Notes: generated by a model from the sequence alone, not told the origin. A stretch of 64,000 bases of DNA from Volvox africanus (GCA_030268105.1 BSDZ01000125.1:310001-374000), one strand, 5' to 3'; shown: positions 24,038 to 37,400, counted from the first letter of the stretch. Program-made: numbers and translations.

Positions 24038-25404
24038 TGTAGAGAAGAGTAGAGGTTGGTGGTCCTGGCCGCAGTCGTACATTGCGGTGATGGGGCAGGC
24101 AGGGACCCCGGGGGTTCGACATGGCGGGGAGACGCAATTCAGTGTACGGCCAGGTGTATCGGCACGGAGTGGACGTGGCAAGCTGCGTAAATAGGGCTTG
24201 CATGACATGGGAAGCTGAGACCGATGGTCAGACAAGACGCGAGGCAAACACATGGCTCGCGAACACATGATGCTGGCTTACTGATTACTTTCGTACGGGT
24301 CACTTGCTTCAGGAGTGGGCGGCACTTGATGGACCGAGCAGTCGACACATCAAGAGTCCCACCAGTCTCAGTCGGTTTTGTGCATATGCATTCGTAAATT
24401 CATTGTCTGGACTCCGGTCTTGTTGCATGGATTGTTTTTGCTTTGGCTACGGAGACCTGCAACCCTCCCCCCCCCCCATGTGTTTGATGTTTGAGTTTGC
24501 TCGATTGGTTTAGATGGGTTGTGTCCGACGACGCGAAATGAGCAGATTTCATATGATGTAGATTGTTGCAGGCTGCAGAGAAGAGGAATCACGTCCCATA
24601 AGGACTGGCACATTGACGAAGTAGACACAGGCGCAGACGGAGGTACTGACGGAGGTACTGACTGAACTACGAAAAGGACAGATGAGCAGTGGCGAATAGC
24701 CCTTGAGCGGAGCGGACAGACGGACAGATGCGGATAGATTGCGGAGTCATAGACCTTATGTGGATTTCAGGTGGCGTCGACATCCTAAGATATACCGTCG
24801 CGTATACTCATACATACATACAGCCGTGTTTGTGCACATAACTCATTTACTGGCACTTTGAGGCTCGTCCGGACCAAGAATCGGAATCCCCCGTTCGGGT
24901 GCTGTATCTTTTAAATGATATCATCTCATCTAACTGGGTGGTGGCGGCCGCCCCTTGCGGGTCCCCGGGGCATCGGCGGAGGGAACGGAATGTGGCATAT
25001 ACGGCTTGCACCTTCGGCTCAGACGTTAAAGCAAAAGCAGCTCTCGGCCCCTCACCCTAACTGCGTGCTGCTGTGCAGTTGTGTAGTTGGGAATGTGAAG
25101 AGATCGTTCCAAAGCTATTTTCAGACAACACGAGCATTTATAATCGACAACAGCTCTCATAGACGTCAAGTAAACCAGGGTTTCGCCAAGGATTCGACTC
25201 CGCCTTCATCTGCGGACGGATGCATCATTACTACTGGCCTCCCCGGAAAGGGACTGGTGCCTTTCCAAAGCGCCACACGTCGTACTTGTGCAGTGTCTGT
25301 TCTACATGAGAAGCAGCAGCAGCAACCGTAGCTGTCAAGGGAGTGGAGTGTATGGGTACTGTGGCATGGGGCCCTAGGAACTACGCAAGATCAAGGAATT
25401 GGCA

Positions 25405-28400
25405 TCAGAAAAGTCGGCAGCGACGCCAGAGGACGACCGTGCCCTCCGCATCCGCCGACGCCAGCAACGCCTCGTCGTACGTCCAAGCAACAGCCGTAAC
25501 CACCGCACGATGTGCCTAGGGGTGGATGGGTCCAAGGGTGGGGGGTGGCGATGGGCTGAAACACAGCGAAATGAAAATAAGAATACGCCTTAATACATTA
25601 TGAGTACGGGTACGGATGCTACGCAGTACGAGAGTCTGCGCCAGCGGTAGAAAGCTCTTGACTTCCTTCCCCCTGTCCGACGCAGCTTCCTCCATCAGAA
25701 CACCACCACACGACTACCCCGCTCCAGACCGCATGTGCATTCAGACCGCGAAAGACAGCGCCCACTTTGAGGGGGCGAACGTCCGCCCTTTCAAAGCACC
25801 CACCCACACAGCGCAGCGGGCGGGTCATGGATCCAGTGACTCCAGCTCCGTCAGTTCCAAACCTAAGTACCATCTGGCGTGATGAGGCGAGGGTCCAATC
25901 GCCGATGAAGTGACGAGCGGATATACCGTACCTTCTGGACATGCCGTACTACATAGTCATAATTGTTCAAAAAATAATGTGAAACCTACGGCCGGTACCG
26001 CACTCGGCATCGGTTTGCATCGCACCTTGAGCACCGTAACGTTCACGGGTCGCTCGGACAGCGGAGCCCCCGCGCCACCGCCGCCGCCGCCGCCGCCACC
26101 ACTGCCACGGCTTCCACCCGGGACCGTTGGTCCGCAGAAACTTCGGGCCGTCACGTCCACAATATACACTGCCGTATCGTCCGAGCCGTACGTGATTAGC
26201 GGCACGTCCTGGATGACGGACAGCGGACAGACGGTAGGGCAGAAGCGGAGTGGCTGTGTAGCCGCCGTGGCAGCAGTGGCGACGGCAGGAGTTGCTTGCC
26301 CGACCCCTGCAGCACGGCTGCGGGATGACGCATCAGATGACAGAGCGGCGGCGCCGGATACCACCGCCGGCGCCACCACGCGGCGGAGGTAGAGATCCGC
26401 TGTGTGTCGTACCTGCGGCGTGAATGAACACAGTGAGCTAAACCATTTACATTAGCAAACTACCGACAGCACATCATTATCATTATCATTGTCATGATCA
26501 TTATCATTGTCATGATCATGATCATGATCATTATCATTATCATTATCATTGTCATTGTCATTGTCATTGTCATTGTCATTGTCATTGTCATTGTCATTGT
26601 CATTGTCATTGTCATTGTCATTGTCATTGTCATTGTCATTGTCATTATCATTATCATCATCATCATCATCATTATCATTGTCATTGTCATTATCATTATC
26701 ATCATCATCATCAATATCATTGTCATGATCATGATCATGATCATGATCATTATCATATTCATCATAATGATAATAAAACATATAATAATAAAACATATTA
26801 TAATAATAAGAGTTATCATTATTGTTATTGGTATACTATAAACTATAATATACGAATATCAATAATAGGGAAAATACAATAAGACATATCATAATGATAC
26901 GGGTTATTATTATTACCATTCTTGTTATGATTACATCAGTGCCTCTTGCAGCCTACCGAGCCAACCGATGGCCGACCGGAGCCCAGTCCCGATCATGATG
27001 CATCCATGGGTGCAATCAAGATCTATAACGCATTAAATCCCATACACACCTTCTCATCACACATTCAGTTGACTGGCAACTGCCGTGCAACGTGCAAAAC
27101 ACACACGCATACATGCCTATGCACACGTACCTCGTTGGCTCTTACGATGCACAGGGAGCCATCTTGTTGTGCAACCATCAGGACCGGCGTATCCGTAGTC
27201 CGGCAGAAAGGCACGTACTGCAACGCCGTCACCGCCGCGCCCGCGTGCCCCCCGCCTCCGGCCCTGCTCCCGGCCCCGTTGCTCGCCAGACGCAGCTTCC
27301 CGGCGGGTTTCAGCCGCGACAGCTGCCTCCCGTGCAGCTCACACGTGAGCCAGTGGAGTACCCCCGAGGAATCTCCGATGAACACGTGGTGGTGGCTGCT
27401 GTCCAGAGCTGCGGAGGGATTGACAGGAAAGGTAACCTAGCGGTGCCAGCGCCACCGCCATGACCACTACCGGCGCCACCATCCTCATCCGCATCCGCAT
27501 CCGTGTGCGCCCCTCCCCGTCCCACTCCACCGCCCGCCCCTCGCACCTGTCACCCGCACTCCCGACCCCAATGCAGTCACCTGGTAGCGGCTGTGCAGCA
27601 TCCCTGTTGCCAGAACGGACCAGGCACATGATTTGTGTGTTCGGGCCTTAGAAGAGTAAAAGGAGAACTACAATCCCGTAGCCATCCGGGCAAAAATGGA
27701 GAAACGGAAGTGATCAGTAATGTGAACCAAGCAATCGTACATCCATACAACCGTACAGCTCGCCAAACAGCAAGGCGTTGGCTTCCATTATAGCACCACC
27801 ATACCTCCCCTCACACCTTCTGGATGGTTCATGGTTCATGGTTCATATTGCAATAGGGTGATGGGTGAATTATTAATTTCGCGCTCCCTGGCTCGCCCTG
27901 ACTCGCCCACTCACCTGTACTGCAGTTAAACACCTCCACAGTGCCGGCCGAAGTGCCCACCATCGCCAAGCTGAAGTTCACCCGATGAAACCTGCGATGT
28001 ACGACGCCGTACACAAGAAATGCGTACACAAGAAATCGTACGTAACGTACTGTATGCACATACAACCATATTCACAGCCATGGCCGTTACCTGCACCACC
28101 ACATCACCCAGTCGCTCCCGGCCCCCCAAAGCCGCTCGGTCACCTGCCGCATAGAAAGCTTGTCGTGGGCGCATACACGCTCCTAATGCAGGGGAAGGCG
28201 GGGTCTGCCGGGTCCCAAACACACAGCGAGCCGTCGCTGCCAACAGACAGCAACTGGCTGTTGTCAAATGCCCAGTCCACTGCTGTCACCGCCCCGCAGT
28301 GCATCTTGCGGGCCTGGGGGTGCGCGCGGGGGCGAAGGGAGTGGCGCGCCAGGGAGGGGTGGGAAGGACGCCGGTGGGGACCCGGTGGGCGTGACTAATG

Positions 28401-30668
28401 AGATGGGCGTGTGTATCAGGTAATCTGGGGAGAAGAGAGGCGGACAGACAGACAGACCGACAGGGGGACAGGGAGGCAGAGGCAGAGTGAGAGCTTCCTG
28501 CCCATGCAAGTCAATCTCAGAGAGTGACAAGCCGAAATGTTGCGGGGTGAAAATGTCGACGGAGGGGTGTGTATGTGTATCACATGAATGGGGATACGTC
28601 TTGCACGAACAGATGCCATCGTCCCCTCCCTCCCCTCTCTCTCCCCTCTCTCTCCCCTCTCTCTCCCCTCTCTCTCCCCTCTCTCTCCCCTCTCTCTCCC
28701 CTCTCCCTCCCCTCTCTCTCCCCTCTCTCTCCCCTCTCTCTCCCCTCGCGCCCCCAGAAGGAAAGGGCTGCTCTCTCTGACCGCTCTACCCTCCGACCCC
28801 TCCGACCACTAAGACTCGCCGCTGCCTCAACTGCCAGCAACGGCATGAACTTCTCAGCTCCGTAACCCCCGAGCTACCCTCTGATTGCGACGACACGGCA
28901 TGGTGTCGTATGCCGCCAGCGACACTTACACTTACTTATGAGGCAAACGAGACAGGTGCGTGTGAAACGTCCGTGCCGCACCACGCCGCATCCCCCGAGC
29001 CGAGTCGCCCCACTCACCTTGGTGCACGTGGGCTGCGCCTGGGCGGAAGCAGCGGCCGGCGGCAGAACGGCCCTCCAGAGCTCCCCGTCGGCACATCCGA
29101 AAGCCATCAGGTCGTTTCGCAGCGCCGCAAAGGAGAGGGCGGTGACGGGGGAGGTGGCCTCCGCCAACACGTGTTTGACCCCTAAAGGTGGGAGGCACGG
29201 ACGCCGTCGGGGCAATACCATAACCCTAATAGCGAGAAGAATCGAAGCCCTAAATGCCAAAATTGCTCTTCGCCCCCCCCCCAATGAGGGGAGTTTCGTA
29301 CCGCTCATCCGTCATCTACAGCTCGCGTAGGCTTCAGGTTGCGACACCCTAAGGAGAGGAGGAGGGGAGCGCGCAGGAAGTGCACGCAGCTGCAGATGTC
29401 GTGCAGACGGGGGCGTAGGTGGGTTCGAGGGTAGCCTTCAAATACATCACCCTCCCCTAACCCTGACCCAAGTAAACTCCATCGATGTTATTGGCATCCC
29501 GAGCTAACCCCAAACCTCTTCGCATCGGCGGTCGGGGACAAGAAGGGAGAAGCCGAGCAGGAGACTCGCCGTCTCAGGTCGAACGCCCTGGCCCCTCCCC
29601 TCTCCCTTACTCTTCCTTTTAGGGTTTTAGGGTTTTAACCTAAAACCTTACCCCTAGAACCCTAGAACCCTAAACCCAACCTGTTATGTGATAAAGGAAA
29701 GGCAGTCGCCGCAGGAAACGTCACCCAGATACCCACTCGCGAATCCTCGCTACCGTTAAAGCCCGACCACACCCATCAGTCTCAAACCACCCTACAGCCC
29801 CGGCCCACCCACCCAACCACCCTACAGCCCCGACCCACGCACCCTCAAATGAGTATTTGACAGTGGCGGGGAGGGACTGCAGGTTGGCGACTGTCCGAGG
29901 CACAGCCCCACCGATGCCTCCACCCGCCTCCCCGGGCCGCCCAGCGCCTCCCTGGAGCGCCGCGTGGCCTTGTGCCGCCACCGCCGCCACCTGTTTGCGC
30001 TGCTGGATGCAGTCTCGGTAGGCGGAATAGGTGCCTCTGGAGCCGCACAACCACAGCTACGAGAAGCGGCGCCATACGAACATGTATGCGATAAGAGGTA
30101 GGGGTGAAGGGGGGAGGGTGCGAGGCAGGAGAGAGAGTGTGTGTGTGTGTGTGTAAAATGGCCAAAATCCCATTTTGGAATACTCGAGCCAAATTAGGAA
30201 ATTGGATTTGGGCGCGGGGGATGCGGCGGTGTGTCAGCGTGGGAGCAGTACTTCAATTGCGATGTCCCTTCGTCCCCATCGGCCAGAGTGCGTTTTTTGC
30301 AATGTTAATGTGGGTGGGTGGCAGATGGCAGATGGCAGAGGGTGCAAAAGCAATCCATGTGGATGAAATGAATGAGTAATGAATAAATGACGGACGCGCA
30401 CTTAAGATAGGTGCGCTTGGGAAAGAGTGCTTGAGGTCGCATGTGCGAGAGAAAAGAGAAAATGAAGCCCCCAGAGGTTGTCTGGTTTGAAGGAAAGGCG
30501 CTGGGAATTGCCGGGTTGTCCCAGAGAGGGGCTGGCGTTACCCACCCATTTGCATCCCACCATCCACAAGCCACGCACCTCCCTCGCAACCGATGCATCG
30601 GCCGACCTCGCCAGCAGGTAATAGCGGATTCGCGAGGCCTGGCTGGCGGTAATTTCGCCACGCGGCAT
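25405..30668 (-). CDS. WDR13: WD40-repeat protein, WDR13 orthologue
   Basis: Nine exons, all GT-AG and phase-consistent, read from the high end: 30668-30579, 30056-29843, 29181-29018, 28313-28144, 27991-27915, 27603-27581, 27436-27131, 26412-26026, 25515-25405; 513 aa, close to the roughly 485 aa of animal WDR13. Signature pieces follow the WDR13 order: SRIRYYLLARS and TYSAYRDCIQQRKQ at the N-terminus; SPVTALSFAALRNDLMAFGC; CGAVTAVDWAFDNSQLLSVG then DGSLCVW; FHRVNFSLAMVGTSAGTVEV; FIGDSSGVLHWL; PLITYGSDDTAVYIVDV; and a final blade VTAVAWTYDEALLASADAEG then TVVLW just before the stop. It is predicted to be a beta-propeller scaffold; the human protein is nuclear, and the algal role is unknown. 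Exon 6 is only 23 nt. Introns carry several satellites and an interstitial telomere-type repeat. Confidence 0.88.
26471..26768. repeat. ATCATT/GTCATT hexamer microsatellite in WDR13 intron 7
   Basis: About 300 bp of mixed ATCATT, GTCATT and ATGATC units lie between exon 7 (ends 27131) and exon 8 (starts 26412). All strands read as long repetitive frames (poly Ile-Val, Asp-Asn, Met-Thr), which are artefacts. Confidence 0.9.
28622..28747. repeat. CCCCTCTCTCT minisatellite in WDR13 intron 3
   Basis: About eleven copies of an 11-12 bp pyrimidine unit form a strand-asymmetric polypyrimidine tract inside the intron between 29018 and 28313. On the coding strand of WDR13 it is a purine tract. Confidence 0.85.
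29617..29680. repeat. Interstitial telomere-type repeat (TTTTAGGG and its complement)
   Basis: Two perfect TTTTAGGG units (29617-29632) are followed by a partial unit. Then come complement-type CCTAAAA and CCCTAGAA/CCCTAAA units to about 29680, that is, both orientations meeting head to head. TTTTAGGG is the Chlamydomonas/Volvox telomere repeat. The cluster lies in WDR13 intron 2 (29182-29842). Confidence 0.7.
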
Positions 30669-33600
30669 GGCGGTAATGTCGCCACGCGGTACACCTTTCC
30701 AGCGCGCTGCACACGCTGGTTATCAGAACAGCGCCAAGTTGTTTATTGATATGACAATATTGGACACATCATTTCTTCACATAATATGAGACATTCAGTA
30801 TCCAACTTTCATTACAAGGTTTGCAACGTAAACGGGTTCGCCACGCCTGCGGAACAAATTTCGATTTCGATTGAAGCTTAGATGCTCTCCGGTTGGAGAA
30901 TCTACTTTCTTTGGAAAAAAACAGAGCAGTTGGTTCAACTGTTCAAGTTGTAACTGTTGGACGTCTTCCCAACCGACAATGCGTCGTATTATGCGACCCA
31001 TCCTACCAATGAGCTGTGATATTCATTGAAACGAGAAACATCTTGATGACAAGTCTTTTCCTGAACGCAATATTGATGACATATTTGACATTTTTGCGTT
31101 TCATTGCTTCATACATGCTGTCATGACTAATTTAACAAGCAGCTCAGGCTTCAAACAAACATCTCCCCAAGACACAATTATAACCTCTATTTGAAATATT
31201 ATCTACCTGGTCGTCACTTGCATACACCATTTGGATAAGGTGAATGGATTTCATGTCCTATAGCCTTAAGACAGCTTGTTGAGTTCAACATGCTAGGAAA
31301 TGCAACGCGTCGTGCTGCCAAGGGTCCTTGCACTACGCGCAAGCTCATGCGGCATCTAAGCTGTAAATTTAAACTCGTCGGTATTCGATGCGATGTGCCA
31401 TCGCACAACCTCCCCCCCCTCCAAGTGAGAGTTTGCTCGGCCATGTGTCTGAAATCTACATATTTATCTTGTAATGCGTAAGGCTGTGTCCTTTCGTTTC
31501 CGTTCGGCTGTGGATCCCCCTCACCACCCTCGGTATCTTATCCAGCACCGCAGCCTAGACCAGCCTAGACTTTGCTCTTAACCGGTAGAGGGATGGGCTC
31601 ATTAAGCAAGGGGAAATCCATGCAAGGTGTGAGAGGAATGTGAAATGCAGGCGGGATGCATCTGAAGGGTTGCGATGCAGCAAAGGTGCTGAAGGACCCT
31701 TCCCCTCACCCGAAGGGCTTATACTTTTACACGCGAGCGGAGCTTGCATTTATCGATGAGGAATGGATGTGCATCCAAAAGGGGTACTTGATGACCAGAA
31801 CGGCATTTGCGTTGTATCCGCTGTGGAACGTGCGCTGGGGGGGGAGGTGTCATGAGGCAAAGCACTTTAATACAGGATAAGGTGGGTTCCCGAAAGGTTA
31901 TTGCAGCTCCCTGGCCATGCGCGGGCATAGCGGGCTTCCACTGGCTTATTGCGCTTCACAAGCATCATATTTTCATAGTGCGCGGTGGGCTAATAATTAG
32001 AAAATACAAAGTACAGATAGAAGAGCTCAAAATGATCACCTTAAAGAAGGGAAAAACCTTACGATTTGATAATCATCGTCGACGCCCCGGAAGGTAACGC
32101 CATCCATACCCCTTTCTCCCGAACGTTTTAACACTTTCCTGCACTGTTTGTTTATTCGTTTTCAAACACGAATCGAACCCTCCAAATCTATTGCGTCATT
32201 TGCATGTGCATGGGAGCACACAGCTGTTGAAGAAGTCACGCAAATCGACGATTGTCCCGACACTCGGTCACGAACCCCAGCCTGTTACAAACAATATAGC
32301 AGATCTTGCTCCGTGCCGGGACGGACATTAACTGGAAATACGGGGGAAAGAAAGCGAGCCAGCGCCATTGACACCCGCTAGCCAGCTGAAGTGCTCTGCT
32401 GGCGCGCCTCTTAATACCTCTCTCTGCCGGCTAGCACCTGGCAAACACCTACAATCTGCCAGACACCCAACCCTGCTCAACTTGTGGCAGGGCAAACACC
32501 CCAGCACGGCAAACCCCTTCCACACCACTCCGCAAATAGTAACCCCACCCACCACCAAGACACGCAGCAACCCTGCCAGCAAGATTGTAAAGACCGACAA
32601 GTGCACCACCGCCGATTCCTTAGAGCGAAAAACAGCACCCAGCAGGCCAGCGTGGGAGGAGACCTAAGGGAGCTGGAGTCAAGGGAAAACCTCCGCTACA
32701 CTGGGGCCGGCTTAACCTTAAGATGCACAACAAAAGACACAAGAAAGAGATGATGTCGGAAGAGGGTCTGGGGCATGAAAGCGTAGACGAGCTTCAGTGC
32801 ATCGACCGCTGGCCCTGTGGCAAATGCGGCAAACGACATGCAGATGTGACCGCCAAAATAAAAGCAAACAAAGCCATGTTACCTACGTATAGTAACAAAA
32901 TGCCACGGCAAGAGGTCAACTACTCTGGCAGCCAATCACTCTTGGAACCCTAGACCTTCCCGAAAGAGGGCTGATCCAACTCCCCGGTAAAAACCCCAGC
33001 GACCATCAACCCAAACGTTTGGCTCCCTTTGCGCCATAAACTGAAATTTGAGCAAAGTTCGAAATAACAATGAAATCCTGCAAATTGTCCGTTCCAGATG
33101 GCTATTGACGCCAAGCCAGAATCCCTGACGCGCAAGGTCATTCAGGCATTCAACAGATGCATGCGCGCTATCAAACCCCCAAATCGCCAACCACGGTATA
33201 AGACGGGTGGGCGCGATCACTTTGCCTCTCACGCCTGAGTGCATATCCCCAGCGGCAATTTCAAAAACACTTTCGAAGGTTCTGCAAATTAAAGGCGTAC
33301 AGGGTTGCCACAAACGCGTGATAATGCGTGGGGAGGTATGGAATGTTAACACTGTTATTTTGTGGGAAATTTTCCGTTCCTTCGCACAGAGCACGGCAAC
33401 CTGCATGACGTCACTGCAGGGTTGGGGTTACTTTTGACCGGTCGCGTTACCTGTACTGCCAATGACAGAAGGTGGGAATATATTTGTAACAGGGCTGCGC
33501 TATCTTGATGTCAAGCAATCAAAGCTATTCCTAATGCCTTTGTGCCTGGGGGAACTGATGATTGATGATTCCGTGTCGTCGCAGATGCGATCGTGCTGTA

Positions 33601-34472
33601 CGATTGAAGTGACCGTTGCGAAGGTGCTATTTGGAGCTCCCTGGCATTGGCTGGGCTGCGCGGTGTTTGTACCGTTTTTTACGTGCAACTAGGGCACGAA
33701 TGTGATCTCAGTCTTGACTGCGGTGGCGAGGATATGCATTTATCTATTGTTTGCGGGCCCTTCAGTTGCCGCTCGTTGGCCCTTCAAGCGCGGCAGGTCA
33801 CGACCCAGGGTTCCGCATGTGCCTGTCCAAAGCGGCGGTCAGAGTCCATATGGTAACATATCTGAATTGTTTTTCCTGGCTTTAGATGTGTCTTTTGTCA
33901 CCAAGTACTAAATGTTAGATTTGTATGCCGTTAACATACGACGCGCTCCTGTACGGACTGAATCAAACAATGAAGAAAAACAGAGAGTTTGTTTTGAAAA
34001 TAGTATGTTTTGAAAATAGCTGATGGTTACGACCTAGCAGTACACAATACCGGCGAATATCCAAATGCGCATAAATGGCCAACGTGACTGTTAACTTTAT
34101 TCCTTTTCTTTGCCTGAAAGGATGGCCTATGCGGAGCAGCTGTACTTCACACGAGAAAGCGGCGTTAAATGGCTTTATGACAAAGGCATTTCCTTTATGT
34201 ACTGCAAGTAACGCGATATAGCTCGTAAGCATACCTTCTTCAGTTATTCGTGTACATAAAAGTACGCTTCCATCAAGAAATCTGTAGTGCCTGTATTTTA
34301 TTCCCTATGAAATGTACGTCAACTTTCCTCACATGTACTGCCCGGAATAACAAGCCACTTCGCGCGCCAATTGTAAATAGTTTGCACACTACTGATATTT
34401 CCTATGTTGTATTTAAAAGCTTGGTTATAATACATAATTGAAGTTTCGCACTTACCGCTTCACAAAGCGAAG
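30669..34472. other. Intergenic region between divergent WDR13 and PURA genes
   Basis: It contains both promoters, but no core element is obvious. The span 32148-32953 (+) holds overlapping frames in all three phases, including a CxxC pair in WPCGKCGKRH. These could be remnants of a transposon-encoded or unknown protein, but no complete frame or known domain emerges. 33900-34450 is AT-rich and featureless. Confidence 0.4.
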
Positions 34473-37400
34473 ATGCTTCGTCCACCGCTTCCTCCACCGG
34501 TTGCATTGCATAGCCAGACGACTCTGATGGGCGACCAGGAATTGTTCTCTGAAGTTCTTAAGGTGAGCTCTGGGAGCGGATGGGATGGGATAGCTTGTGA
34601 CCCTACAGATTGTACTTCAACGGCGGGTGCACAGATATATGTCACTTTTCGTGGCATGGCAATGGGTTGATGTGCATCAGTGAGATGATGACTATTTGCT
34701 CATATGTTGTGATTGCGTCCGAAGCAAGAGATAAGTTCGATAGACTTCACGACAGGCTTGCTAGCCTCCTATGCCTTCGTTGGCAATTCCTTTCTAAAAC
34801 GATGCATTGATGGCGATACTCCATCAAAGAACTATCTCTCTGTAAACCCCATCCTAATTATCCGCGCTCTCATCGTGTCGGTGAATAAATTTTCCATCCG
34901 ATGCAGGTCCAAAACAAGATATTCTATCTGGATCTCAAACAAAATGGACGAGGGAAGTATATTAAAATTGCTGAGAAGGGTAAGTTCTGAGCGGGGAGGG
35001 AGCGGGTGGCACTTAGGGCTACGGCAGCAGAAAGCCGGATTCACCACAGGTTTGCCGAAAGTGAATAGTAAATTAAGCGTGATCTCCTGAAAGGGGATGG
35101 AAAAGGCTCTCGATTCGCGGAGTAACTTGTGACAAGGAGCGAACCTTCCTTGATGGGACCGCTCCCTTCATTCCATGGTAATGGCCAACCATAACCAATT
35201 TCCTTATGCTTAACGAGATGTTCATAAGAGTCTTCATATCTCCATCTCCTCCAGAACAGCAGCAGTAGTTCGACAGGTGGTTGAGACGGATACTATGGCT
35301 GCTGCCCGGGTAGACCCAGCTACCTTTCGCGTGGTGACCACTAGCCTCGACCACTCAGCAGCGGCTCAGGGCTGGGGCCCAACGGGTGACTGTTCTCTTA
35401 GGGGTCGTCGGGTGCGTCACCGTCCGGGCAGTGCTGTGGAAATCAACCCCGGTGTGACCCTCGATATGAGAAATGGCAGACGCAAGCGCGGACGAAATCA
35501 TTTTGAAAGCAGTGTTGGTTGGTTCCAGAGCCTCAGGACAACCTCATCACATGTGTCAGATGAGCGTCCTTTTAGGATACCGTTGATGCTTTTAAAGGAC
35601 GTCCTGCTTAGCTATTTGTCGCCAAGGCTATGAGACTAACCAGCTTATGATTGACTGTCATTGTGACGCCAAGTGACTGACTGGGAGGATTACGGGGACG
35701 ACATCCGCCCTGAACCGGGTGGTGCTGTATGTTGCGCCTCTAGGTCCCTACCCTCCCTGGCCTCCCTGGTTCGAAATCCTCCTTTGTCGTGCTTTCGCCG
35801 TCGTCTTTCCGGCCGTCGTCCAACTCACAGCGGCAGCTTCGGGACATACGCCCCTGACCGGCCTCACCTGCCCGGCCTCACCTGCCTAGCAGTCTGGATC
35901 CTCGAGATCTGGGGGCTGCCGACTGCGCCCACCCAGCAACCTTTTCCAGCGAACCCCTCTCCCAGCTCCACCCCCATCCCGTCATACATCTCTCCTGCTT
36001 TACCACTCTCTCTCCTGCTTCATTCCTTGCCGTTCAGCTTCCATTGCTGTCGGCAGCTGCTTCTCTGCCCTTTCCTCAAGCCTTCCCTCCCTCCCGTTGG
36101 ACCTACACAGGCAAGTACAGGCCCAAGAGCAGCGTTGTGGTCCCACTGTCTGGGTTGCACAGCTTCATCCAATTATTCGACTTCTACATGAACACGGAGG
36201 GGTGAGTCACCGCATGACGAAGCGAATGACGGCGTAGCGCACGTTGGGCTGCGGGGAGGACTCGCACTCCTGATGCCAAGGGTGGGGGTGCTGTGGCCAG
36301 GCGGAGAGGGCTGCTGGCCTAATTCTGGCAAGCTGCTGGCAATACGCCGCTTGCTGCAACGAGCCGTGCTATGCAAATGAGTGCACGTGGCAGTCGTGCC
36401 GATTCGCACCCGGCCAGGGTGCGTCAAATGAGCCCATCTCGTTGCTTTGCACAGCGCGATGGCATATGTCACTTGTCGGTGTTTGCCTCGTTCTGGGTCA
36501 GTGATGTGTTGGGTGAGAGCACATACCCGCTCTGGATATTGGTAGGTGGTAAGAAGTACCCGGGTTTGTCCGTGCGTGTGTTTATCTGCATGTGGATATG
36601 TGTGTTTGGGAGATCGAGGCGCCCTGCTGGCAACCCTAAACGGCACCCCTAAACAGGGTTATGTTTGGGCCGGCACTGTACTGCATTGGCACTGTGAGGG
36701 ATGACTACCGAAGCGGGTGGCGGCTAATCATGTCCTTTTTAACGCTTCCTTCGGCTCTCTGTCACGGTGTGCAGGCCGGGCCCGCAATCCCGCGACGTAG
36801 TGGTGGAGTCCAAGGTCTTCAACTTCAGCTGTGGAGAGAACGACCGGGGTCGCTACCTCCGCATCTTCGAGAGCGGTGGCGGCTATCCGGCAGGTGCGCC
36901 CTCGGGTGGGGGGAGAATTAGGGACCCACAGCTGCAGGGGCTGACGGCTGCTTGGCTTGTACAGCCCCTGTTCACACCCCTTGTCAGCAGCAAGGCTCTC
37001 GATACATGGGCCGTGCGGAGGAGCCATTCGCGACTGTATTCCCGGGGGACCTTGTTGCTGACAAGGGGTGTGAAGGGCGACGTTGAAAGAAACTCGTCGT
37101 TCATGGTGATGTGTGTATGTATTGTACTGGCGGCGCCTCAGTACCGTTACCCTATTTTTATTCGATTTAAATAAATCGCATATCAAAAGGGGTGAGAACT
37201 GTAATGAGTGAGAGTGAAATGGACGAGCCGTGCACTTTTATATATTTGCGCTGTTCAGTACTATGCGCACTGGTAACTTGGCGCCTGCCATTGGAACCTA
37301 TTCGCGTTGTCAACCTATTCGGCCGATAGCCAATACATCATATGGTAGATCATATTGCAATGCAGTGACGGTCCGGCCCATTTCATGATTCACATACCTG

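Larger units (their letters stand above)
22341..25404. other. Intergenic region between convergent CAP-HRGP and WDR13 genes
   Basis: No gene recognised. It holds the 3' UTRs of both neighbours, a GAT/GGT-type microsatellite at about 23971-24037 and several short C- or G-homopolymers. Frames such as 22841-23239 (+) have no recognisable domain. Confidence 0.45.

Noticed and set aside
26452..26841. Three ~115-aa repetitive ORFs
   Set aside because: Direct products of a hexamer microsatellite inside a WDR13 intron.
32140..32230. Possible minus-strand tRNA (GGGTTCGATTC)
   Set aside because: The T stem does not pair and no cloverleaf forms.
35760..35785. Possible tRNA T-arm (GGTTCGAAATCC)
   Set aside because: No matching acceptor, D or anticodon arms could be paired around it.
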